Below the pieces are notes generated by a model. That model had not been told where the DNA came from. It saw nothing but the letters and a program-made list of their open reading frames with translations, and made no database searches. This document shows positions 1 to 5,772 of a DNA stretch of 7,529 nucleotides, in pieces; the first letter of the stretch is position 1, and each line of letters starts with the position of its first letter. Source of the DNA: CAZYWA01 sp964650975 [NCBI: uncultured bacterium] (lineage in GTDB: Bacteria > JADJOY01); contig CAZYWA010000168.1 in NCBI GenBank assembly GCA_964650975.1, forward strand, positions 1 to 7,529, written 5' to 3'. The position numbers were made by a program, and so were the translations under genes.

Positions 1-43
1 CCGCGCCGCAAGACGGACAGCGCGCGGCGAAGGGCGCGATCAT
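1..43 (-). CDS. 5' end of a gene leaving the window, possible zinc-ribbon protein
   Basis: Only 14 codons are present, reading MIAPFAARCPSCGA before the window ends. The ATG (41-43) overlaps the TGA stop of the upstream gene (40-42) as ATGA, the classic sign of translational coupling. A strong Shine-Dalgarno GAGGAGG ends four bases before this ATG, inside the tail of the upstream gene. The CPSCG stretch is a CxxC knuckle of the kind seen in zinc ribbons, so a small metal-binding or nucleic-acid-associated protein is possible. With one knuckle visible the family cannot be named. The start is well supported by the RBS and overlap; the function is inference. Confidence 0.5.
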   Translation of the reverse strand, partial: MIAPFAARCPSCGA

Positions 44-330
44 GGAGCCTCCTCGGGAGGTTCGACGTCGAGTGCCCGGATCGCCTCGGCGGCCGCGTCG
101 GCGCCCTTCGCCTCGACGTCGGCGCCGCTCTTGGTGCGCTCGTAGACGACACCGCGGGCCGCGCGAAACGCGCGCTCGCGCATCCCCGAGTTGGTCTCGC
201 GCAGCGCCTCCGCGAGAGCCTTGGCCAGCGACTGCTTGGCAAGGGCTCGCTTCTCGGCATCGCCGCCGAGCGCGCCGCCCAGCGCTTGGTCGAGCTCGAC
301 GAGCATCGCTTCGGCGATTCGGTCGATCAT
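40..330 (-). CDS. small helical hypothetical protein (96 aa)
   Basis: I do not recognise a family. The ATG (328-330) has a good Shine-Dalgarno, AAGGGAG, six bases upstream, which makes this a credible real gene despite its size. The product is soluble, Ala/Glu/Arg-rich and almost entirely helix-forming. An N-terminal amphipathic helix (about residues 1-20), a Lys/Ala/Glu helix (about 25-45) and an Arg-rich stretch (about 50-66) are followed by a short acidic, proline-containing tail ending EPPEEAP. There are no signal peptide, membrane segment or cysteines. Its stop overlaps the start of the next minus-strand gene, so the two are probably one operon with coupled translation. It is divergent from the secreted-protein gene, with 110 bp between the two starts holding any promoters. 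Function unknown. Confidence 0.7.
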   Translation of the reverse strand: MIDRIAEAMLVELDQALGGALGGDAEKRALAKQSLAKALAEALRETNSGMRERAFRAARGVVYERTKSGADVEAKGADAAAEAIRALDVEPPEEAP

Positions 331-440
331 CGGAAACTCCCTTCGTCGAGCCGCAGGTGCCCGGGGGAATCTAGCAGGGCCGCCGAAAAATGCCGGGCGC
401 TTGCGCTACGCTCGTCCCCAACCCACTCGAGGGAGGTCTC

Positions 441-1145
441 GTGAGTCATCGATCGACGCTTCGCCTTGCGCACCTCGCGCTCTCCGCGGTGGCGCTCACG
501 CTGATGATCGCGCCCGCTGCCCGGGCCGACGATCAGCCCCCGCCTCCGATGCCGGCCCACGGCGGTAGCGCGCTCCCGCCCGGCCATCCGTCGCTGGGAA
601 TGCCGCCGCAGGGGATGCCCGGAATGCCGGGGATGGAACCTGCTCCGGCCACGGCGCCGGTCGCCGACGCGGAGGGCCGCTTCCACGCTCGCGGCCTGAC
701 GGTCGCCTTGCCCGCGGGCTGGACCAGCGAGACCCCGTCGTCGGGAATGCGGCTGCTGCAGGCGTCGATCCCGGGCGCCAAGGGCGCCGCTCAGCTGGTG
801 GTGTTCAACTTCGGTCCCGGCCAGGGCGGAGACGCCGAGAGCAACATCGCGCGCTGGATCTCGCAGGTCGACACCGCTCCCGGCACCACGCCCGAGCGTC
901 AGTCGTTCTCGGTGACCTCTCCGAAGGGCCCCTTCGACGTGTCGACGGTCTCGGTCCCGGGAACGCTCAAGCCCACCGGAATGGGAACGGGCGGCCAAGA
1001 GCCCCAGCCGAATGGCCGGCTCCTGGGCGCCGTGGTGAGCGGCACCGGCGGCCCCTGGTTCTTCAAGATCACCGGCCCAGACGAGACCGTGAAGGCGGGA
1101 CGCGACGGGTTCGTCGCGATGCTCAAGGGCCTACGCCCAGACTGA
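441..1145 (+). CDS. secreted protein with Pro/Met/Gly-rich linker, unknown function (234 aa)
   Basis: The chosen start is the GTG at 441, which has GGGAGG five bases upstream and begins directly on a signal peptide. A longer in-frame ORF starts at 390 but adds only a non-signal leader. Residues 1-29 form a signal peptide (charged N-region, hydrophobic core about 8-24, cleavage at ARA/DD). Residues 31-76 are a Pro/Gly/Met/His linker with Met54, 59, 62 and 65 and His40 and His49. Residues 78-234 look like one globular domain, with strands around LTVALPAGW and AQLVVFNFGPGQGG, a helix SNIARWISQV, and a C-terminal part running GPWFFKITGP to MLKGL. No membrane anchor and no lipobox are seen, so it is probably periplasmic or exported. 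I know similar uncharacterised proteins from high-GC bacteria but no named function. The Met/His linker could bind metal, which is speculation. Its last 15 bases overlap the end of the convergent hydrolase gene. Confidence 0.85.
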   Translation: MSHRSTLRLAHLALSAVALTLMIAPAARADDQPPPPMPAHGGSALPPGHPSLGMPPQGMPGMPGMEPAPATAPVADAEGRFHARGLTVALPAGWTSETPSSGMRLLQASIPGAKGAAQLVVFNFGPGQGGDAESNIARWISQVDTAPGTTPERQSFSVTSPKGPFDVSTVSVPGTLKPTGMGTGGQEPQPNGRLLGAVVSGTGGPWFFKITGPDETVKAGRDGFVAMLKGLRPD

Positions 1146-2258
1146 TTTGGGCGCGGTCGGGGAGCGCCGCGCGGCGCCCTTCGACGCCGTCGATCCGTCG
1201 TCGCTCGACTCGCCTCGGCCGAGGCCCAGGTTGCTCTCGGCCAGGCTCACGAGGAAGGCACGCATCTCGTGAACCGGTCCGCGCAGGTAGCGGAACATCT
1301 CGACGTGCCCGCCGTCGAACCACGCGCGTGGCGGCTCGCCCCAGCGCTTCCACAGCTCGTCGAGGCGCTCGGGCCGCAGGATCCGGTCGTAACGGCCGGC
1401 GATCAGCAGGATTCGATCCTTGGGGATCGCCGGCATCAGGTCGGCGAAGCCCAGGTCGCGCAGGTACTCGCCGACGTGCTCCGGGCCCCAGCCGAAGGTG
1501 GCGAGCTCGCGGCGGAAGCGCGTGAGCAGCGACGCCTCGAGCAGCACCGCAGGTAGATCGAGGTGCGCGGAGATCGAGATCGCGAAGGCGAGCCGCGGCT
1601 CCACGCATGCGGTGGTGAGCGTCATCATGCCGCCCAGGCTGACGCCCGAGATTCCCACCGGGCCCTGCCCGGTCTCGTCCATCCAGCCGATCAGCGCCCG
1701 CGCGTCGACCACGCTCTGGCGGATGGCCTCGATGGTGCGCACCAGGTCCGCGGTCCAGAAGTACTCGCCGTGGAAGCGCGAGCCCGCCGGGCGCCGCAGC
1801 CCGTGATACGGCAGCTGCATGCGCGCGATGTGCACGCCGAGCTTCCGCGCCAGCCCCGGCAGCAGTTGGCGCTCCTCCCACTTGAAGTCGGGCTGCATCC
1901 ACGAGTGCAGGTAGATGAGCGTCGGCCGGTCGGGACGCGCCAGATGACGGATCCAGCGCACGTGCACCGTGGAATTGGCCTGGTATTCGGCCTGGTGCCG
2001 GCGCCGGAAATCCTCGCAGAGCGGCTGGTGCGGAGACGCGAACGACAGGTCCTCGCACAGGAACTCGTTGGTGTTCCAGCGCGGGCGGATGGTGACCCGC
2101 GGCGGCACCGGCGGCTCGGGCAGGAGCTCGGCGGGGGTCAGACCCTGGTAGGCGTGGAGCTGATCGAGGGTGTTGGGATGGGGCGGGCTCTGGCGATGCA
2201 GCACGCCAGCCAGTGAGCTGGCGGTTTCGTCCAGGAATCGCGAGATCCGGTGGCCCAT
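1131..2258 (-). CDS. alpha/beta hydrolase, possibly ABHD18/DUF2048-like (375 aa)
   Basis: This is a probable cytoplasmic serine hydrolase; the substrate cannot be told. The triad is complete and in the normal order: nucleophile Ser207 in GVSLGG, Asp291 in GRYDRI and His318 in GGHVEM. The strand LIYLHSW (114-120) is a usual place for the oxyanion hole. The segment MQLPYHGLRRP (147-157), the GPVGISGVSLGG elbow and the long N-terminal extension (1-110) recall the ABHD18/DUF2048 family, judged from memory rather than alignment. There is no signal peptide. ATG 2256-2258 is chosen because GGGAGGA sits five bases upstream; the ORF extends in frame to 2390, but that extra N-terminus is Arg/Ser-rich and lacks hydrolase features. 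The C-terminal 30 residues are low-complexity. The gene converges on the secreted-protein gene and overlaps it by 15 bp. It is not operonic with the chemoreceptor gene upstream, which ends more than 600 bp away. Confidence 0.88.
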   Translation of the reverse strand: MGHRISRFLDETASSLAGVLHRQSPPHPNTLDQLHAYQGLTPAELLPEPPVPPRVTIRPRWNTNEFLCEDLSFASPHQPLCEDFRRRHQAEYQANSTVHVRWIRHLARPDRPTLIYLHSWMQPDFKWEERQLLPGLARKLGVHIARMQLPYHGLRRPAGSRFHGEYFWTADLVRTIEAIRQSVVDARALIGWMDETGQGPVGISGVSLGGMMTLTTACVEPRLAFAISISAHLDLPAVLLEASLLTRFRRELATFGWGPEHVGEYLRDLGFADLMPAIPKDRILLIAGRYDRILRPERLDELWKRWGEPPRAWFDGGHVEMFRYLRGPVHEMRAFLVSLAESNLGLGRGESSDDGSTASKGAARRSPTAPKSVWA

Positions 2259-2343
2259 CCGGTCCTCCCCACGACGTTCCGAAGACCCGTGAACGCGCCA
2301 CCGGATCGATGCCCGGATGACGCGGCGATGACGCAGCGCGCGA

Positions 2344-2373
2344 ACCATACTGCCATGCGCGGAGCGGGAGCAA
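2344..2373 (-). promoter_or_regulatory. weak candidate promoter for the hydrolase gene
   Basis: On the minus strand TTGCTC (2368-2373) and TATGGT (2344-2349) stand 18 bp apart and could act as -35 and -10 elements, placing a start site about 80 bases before the hydrolase ATG. The matches to the sigma-70 consensus are partial (3/6 and 4/6), and promoters of this organism group are poorly known. It would also mean that the long N-terminal hydrolase start at 2390 is not used. Confidence 0.25.
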
Positions 2374-2465
2374 CGGCTTCGCTCACGCAACCCTGCTCGA
2401 CGCCGGGCGCCCTCGCCTCGACTTTCACGGGATCACCGGGGCCAGCCACACTTGGAAGATAATGG

Positions 2466-2543
2466 ATTACCAATTTGGACAATTCTACATTACCAAAATG
2501 AAAAATTTGTCATTACCAATTTGGTCAATTTCGTATTACCAAA
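2466..2543. repeat. AT-rich array of four ATTACCAA units at an exact 23-bp period
   Basis: ATTACCAA begins at 2466, 2489, 2512 and 2535, each exactly 23 bp from the last. Units 1 and 3 share ATTACCAATTTGG, a 1-base change, then CAATT. Unit 2 keeps ATTACCAA and an A/T-rich remainder. Unit 4 reverts to GC-rich sequence straight after ATTACCAAA. Unit 3 contains a perfect ACCAA-T-TTGGT inverted repeat (2515-2525), and unit 1 contains CCAA-T-TTGG, so each may be a palindromic protein-binding site. By my count positions 2456-2543 have 24 G/C in 88 bases, against roughly 70 percent in the surroundings. The 23-bp period is not a multiple of 3, so this is not a protein repeat. An operator or iteron cluster is the best reading; the binding protein is unknown. 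Confidence 0.8.
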
Positions 2544-2578
2544 GCGGGGTGTGGTCCCGCCGAACGGCCCGAGAAGGC

Positions 2579-2611
2579 TCGAGGATCCCTCGAAACGCGG
2601 CAAATTCGAGG
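2579..2611. repeat. three alternating TCGAGG/CCTCGA arms forming two exclusive stems
   Basis: TCGAGG (2579-2584) pairs with CCTCGA (2588-2593) across 3 bases. CCTCGAA (2588-2594) pairs equally well with TTCGAGG (2605-2611) across 10 bases. The middle arm is shared, so only one stem can form at a time. No T-run follows on either strand and no gene lies close downstream, so the function is uncertain and the pattern could be chance. Confidence 0.35.
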
Positions 2612-2659
2612 CTGAGCGTTGCCGGGCGGCCGGCACGCGGTTCGGCTGGATCCGAAACC

Positions 2660-2670
2660 GGGACAGTCCC
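2660..2670. repeat. GGGACAGTCCC palindrome, REP-like
   Basis: A perfect 5-bp inverted repeat flanks a single A. With its flanks (AACCGGGACAGTCCCC) it resembles a short dispersed palindromic motif that I recall near IS200-like/RAYT transposase genes in several high-GC bacteria. That recall is not checked, and only one copy is seen here. Confidence 0.3.
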
Positions 2671-2882
2671 CGCGCGGAAGGCCCCCTACCCGGCGTGGCG
2701 AGCGCGGATTGCCGGGGAGATGCGGCAAGTCAGTCGAGCCGGCGGCGTTCACGAACCAGATCACGCTCGGCCGCCCGTCGCCGCGGGCCGCCGCGAACGC
2801 GAGCCCGATGGCGACGCCGAGCCAGCGCTGGGAAGGCCGGCGTCCCATGGGCGCATTCCACGCCCCGAGGATGCGGACTCGA

Positions 2883-4853
2883 TCAGTGCAGTCCGCCCGC
2901 CGACGAGGCATGCGCGCCGGCGTCGGGTGACGGGTGAGCGTGCCCGTTCGAGCGCGGGGCGCGGTGCGACGAATCGCCGGCCGCCGGGCGCGCGTCGCTT
3001 TCGTGCCGGAACTGTCCCACCACCGTGCGCAGCGTCGACGCCATCTGAGCGAGCTGATCGGTGGCGCCGCGGATGGAGCCGACCGCGCCGTTCGCTTCCT
3101 CGGTGGCCTGGGCCACGTTCGCGACCGCCTCCGCGATGCCGGTGGTGCCGGCGCGAGCGCCCTGCACGTTGCGGCTCATCTCGGCGGTGGTGGCGCTTTG
3201 CTCCTCGACCGCGGCCGCGATCGAGCCCGAGATCTCGTCGAGCTGCCCGATGACCGCGACGATCTCCGCGATCGATGCGATCGCGGCCTGGGTGTCCGAC
3301 TGGATCGCGGCGATCCGCTCGGTGATGTCGCTGGTCGACTGGGCGGTCTGGTGGGCCAGCGCCTTCACCTCGTTGGCCACCACGGAGAACCCCTTGCCGG
3401 CCTCGCCGGCACGCGCGGCCTCGATGGTGGCGTTGAGCGCCAGCAGGTTGGTCTGGCCGGCGATCGAGGTGATGACCTTCACCACGTCGCGGATCTGGGT
3501 GCTGCTCGCTCCCAGCTTGCCCATGGCGGCGTCGACGCTCGACGCGAGGTGAGTCGCCTGCGCGGCGATGCGCGTCGCTTCGCCGGCGCGGCGCGCGATC
3601 TCCGAGATCGAGGCACCCATTTCCTCGGCGGCGCTGGCCAGCGATTCCGAGGTCTGGGCCACTTCCTCGGCGCCGCTTGCCGCCGAGGTGGCCTGCGCCG
3701 AGGTCTGCTGCGACGACCCGCTCAGCTGCTCGCTCACGGCGGCCAGCTCTTCGGCCGAGGACGCGAGCACCAGGGTGTTCTCGTGGATGAGCCCGATCAC
3801 GCCGCGGATCTCGCCCACCAGCGCGTTGAAGCTCTCGGCCAGCACCCCGAGCTCGTCCTTCGAGGTCACCTCGACGGTCTTGGTCAGGTCCTTCTCCCGC
3901 GCGATCTCGCCGAACCGCTTCACGATCGCCGCGATGGGCCGGGTGATGGAGCGCGCCACGACCACGCCCACCGCCGTTCCCAGCGCCGCCGCGCCGAACA
4001 GCACGGCGAGCAGCATGCGCTGCGCCCAGAGCGCGGTGCTCGCGACGTGCGAGGTGGTCGCGTCGATCTCCTGTCCGGCGCTCTCGTCGACCTGCTTCAT
4101 CAGCGCCTCGAACTGCTGCACGTTCTCCTGCATCGAGTCGACGGCCTGCTTCTCGGTGCGATCGGTGTCGACCAGCGTCTGCATGCTGGCGAAGTAGGTC
4201 TTCCAGAGCGCCGTGACCTTGTCGCGGGTCGCGTCGTCCAGGCTGAACATCTCCATCTGCTTGGTGAACTCGTCGATGCGCTTGGCGATTTCGTCCAGGT
4301 ACTTGGGATCGCCGCGCAGCATGTAGTCCTTCTCGTGGCGGCGCGCCTGCAGCAAGAGCACGTCGAGCTCGGCCAGACCCTGATCGTTGACGGCCTTCTC
4401 GATGTCGTGGGCCGCGGTGCGCAGCTGGCCCTGGACGCCGTCGTCGGGGCCGAGGCCGCGGTGTCGCGCGACCTCCACCACCTGGTTCCAGAGCGAGCGG
4501 AAGCTCTTCACCAGCTCGCCAGCCTTGGCCGCCTGGGCCCGCTGATCGGCGCTCACCGACACCTGGGTGAGTTCGGGGAGCGCCTTCTCGAGAGCCGTGA
4601 GGCGCTGCTCCACGGTCGCGGCGTTTTCCTCCTTGCGGTCGCGCAGGAATCGCTCGGCCGCGCCGCGCGCGGCGAGCAGCTCCTGGTGGACCCGGTCCGC
4701 CGAGGTCCGGACGGCGAGGCCCTGGTCGACCAGGTCGCGCGCGCCCTGCGAGAGCAGGCGCGAGACCTGGTAGCCGGTGAGGCTGGTGATGGCGACGAGC
4801 ACGGTCATGAGACCGAAGCCCAACCACAGGCGGGTGCGGATCGAGGTCTTCAT
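2883..4853 (-). CDS. methyl-accepting chemotaxis protein with HBM-like periplasmic sensor (656 aa)
   Basis: This is an inner-membrane chemoreceptor that controls CheA through CheW. TM1 is about residues 8-28. The periplasmic sensor (about 30-278) is all-helical and long enough for a helical bimodular (HBM) domain, and its [19 protein letters not shown] (171-189) is the hallmark second-helix motif of that family. TM2 is about 279-300. HAMP follows (about 301-352, with RSITRPI and [15 protein letters not shown]). The cytoplasmic signalling helices (about 360-612) include the conserved hairpin tip [19 protein letters not shown] (466-484) and candidate methylation sites such as AAEEMGA (408-414). 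The tail (about 620-656) is Pro/Ser/His-rich and does not end in a CheR/CheB-tethering pentapeptide. The ATG has AAGGAA seven bases upstream. The gene lies 78 bp after the phosphate-binding-protein gene on the same strand, suggesting that this protein could be its ligand-bound partner. Confidence 0.95.
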   Translation of the reverse strand: MKTSIRTRLWLGFGLMTVLVAITSLTGYQVSRLLSQGARDLVDQGLAVRTSADRVHQELLAARGAAERFLRDRKEENAATVEQRLTALEKALPELTQVSVSADQRAQAAKAGELVKSFRSLWNQVVEVARHRGLGPDDGVQGQLRTAAHDIEKAVNDQGLAELDVLLLQARRHEKDYMLRGDPKYLDEIAKRIDEFTKQMEMFSLDDATRDKVTALWKTYFASMQTLVDTDRTEKQAVDSMQENVQQFEALMKQVDESAGQEIDATTSHVASTALWAQRMLLAVLFGAAALGTAVGVVVARSITRPIAAIVKRFGEIAREKDLTKTVEVTSKDELGVLAESFNALVGEIRGVIGLIHENTLVLASSAEELAAVSEQLSGSSQQTSAQATSAASGAEEVAQTSESLASAAEEMGASISEIARRAGEATRIAAQATHLASSVDAAMGKLGASSTQIRDVVKVITSIAGQTNLLALNATIEAARAGEAGKGFSVVANEVKALAHQTAQSTSDITERIAAIQSDTQAAIASIAEIVAVIGQLDEISGSIAAAVEEQSATTAEMSRNVQGARAGTTGIAEAVANVAQATEEANGAVGSIRGATDQLAQMASTLRTVVGQFRHESDARPAAGDSSHRAPRSNGHAHPSPDAGAHASSAGGLH

Positions 4854-4931
4854 GTCGGTTCCTTGCGGCAGCGGGTCGCGCTGGTCATGTCGGGTTCGGA
4901 GGCAGCGTGGTGTGCGGTGGGCGGGACGCGA

Positions 4932-5720
4932 TCACTTCGAGACGGGCACCGCGTTGGCCTTGGCGACCACCGCCTGTCCCTTGGGTCCGATCGCGAAATC
5001 GATGAATGCCTTGGCGTCGGCGCTGGGCGCACCCTTGGTGGCCAGCACCAGCGTCCGGGACAGCGGGTAGCTCTTGTCCTTGACGGTCTGGGGGGTGGGC
5101 TTCACGTGGTTCACCGAGACCGTCTTGACCGAAGAGGTCGCTTCGGCCACCGAGGTGAACGCCACCGAGCTCGGCACCTTGCTCACGCTGTCGACCAGGA
5201 TGCCGTCGTGCTTGACGGCGGCCTTGTCCGAGAACTTGGCGTCCTTGAGGACCAGCTCCTGGAACGCCTTGCGGGTGCCCGAGTCCTCGTTGCGGTTGAA
5301 TGGCATCACGGGCTTGCCGTCGGGCCAGGTCGTGGTGTCGCCGGTGAAGATCGCTTTGAGCTGGTCGACGCTCAGGTCCTCGACCGGGTTCTGCGGGTTC
5401 ACGATCACCGCGATCCCGTCGAGGGCGTAGGGCGTCGTCACGAGCCCCCCCGCCTTCTCATCGGCGGTTGCTTCCCGGGACATGAATGCGAGCGGCACCT
5501 CGCCGGCCAGCGCCGCCGCGGCACCCTTCCCGGAACCCCCGCCCTCGACCTTGATCTGGTGACCGGTCTCGGCCGCGAACGCGGCGGCCAGGTCCTTCAC
5601 GATGTGAATGGTCGAGTCGGAACCGCGCGCGACCAGATCGTCTGCGTGCGCGATCGGCGTGAGCACCGCCGATGCGAGGGCCGCGGCGAGCAACGGACGA
5701 ACGAAGCGATGGGGAGTCAT
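4932..5720 (-). CDS. pstS: PstS-type periplasmic phosphate-binding protein (262 aa)
   Basis: This is a periplasmic solute-binding protein of the PstS/PBP-like family, expected to bind inorganic phosphate. Residues 1-26 are a signal peptide cleaved at AHA/DD. The mature protein opens with the family's first loop GSDST (33-37). It continues with GGGSGKG (60-66), MSREA (80-84), YALDGIAVIVNP (98-109), LKAIFTGDTTTW (121-132) and RNEDSGT (143-149). Arg143-x3-Ser147-Gly-Thr has the spacing of Arg135/Ser139/Gly140/Thr141 in E. coli PstS, which supports phosphate as ligand. The E. coli Asp56 position appears to be replaced by the SRE form common in short PstS proteins; this comes from memory, not alignment. 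At 262 aa it is a short family member. The ATG has AGAGGAA seven bases upstream. No pstC, pstA, pstB or phoU is seen, so it may serve sensing or work with a distant permease. Other oxyanion ligands remain possible. Confidence 0.9.
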   Translation of the reverse strand: MTPHRFVRPLLAAALASAVLTPIAHADDLVARGSDSTIHIVKDLAAAFAAETGHQIKVEGGGSGKGAAAALAGEVPLAFMSREATADEKAGGLVTTPYALDGIAVIVNPQNPVEDLSVDQLKAIFTGDTTTWPDGKPVMPFNRNEDSGTRKAFQELVLKDAKFSDKAAVKHDGILVDSVSKVPSSVAFTSVAEATSSVKTVSVNHVKPTPQTVKDKSYPLSRTLVLATKGAPSADAKAFIDFAIGPKGQAVVAKANAVPVSK

Positions 5721-5772
5721 GGGTGGGTTCCTCTTGCCGGTGTCGAGGGGGCCGGTTTCGAAGGTGTTGGTT

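Larger units (their letters stand above)
2259..2882. other. gene-poor region between the hydrolase and chemoreceptor genes
   Basis: About 620 bp carry no convincing gene. ORFs here lack good ribosome-binding sites and have the Arg/Pro/Ser-rich composition typical of out-of-frame GC-rich DNA. The segment holds the candidate hydrolase promoter, an AT-rich island with 23-bp periodic repeats (2456-2543), two mutually exclusive small stems (2579-2611) and a GGGACAGTCCC palindrome (2660-2670). One minus-strand ORF starting at 2911 or 2848 contains a hydrophobic stretch but has no RBS and no recognisable domain. The region could be the scar of a lost or degraded mobile gene. Confidence 0.6.

Noticed and set aside
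368-412. Promoter elements between the divergent genes (TAGATT on minus, TACGCT on plus)
   Set aside because: No acceptable -35 partner at normal spacing on either strand.
2466-2543. CRISPR array
   Set aside because: The 23-bp period leaves no room for spacers, the units are degenerate and no cas genes are present.
2525-2911. Possible 128-aa minus-strand gene after the chemoreceptor
   Set aside because: It overlaps the end of the chemoreceptor gene, has no good ribosome-binding site at 2911 or at the internal ATG 2846-2848, and runs into the AT-rich repeat array; no family is recognisable.
2452-2937. Plus-strand ORF starting in the AT-rich island
   Set aside because: The hydrophobic N-terminal part comes only from translating the repeat array, and the rest is Arg-rich GC shadow sequence.
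2761-4827. 688-codon minus-strand ORF in another frame of the chemoreceptor gene
   Set aside because: Arg/Gly/Ala-rich frame shadow with no recognisable domain, fully overlapping a gene with clear motifs.
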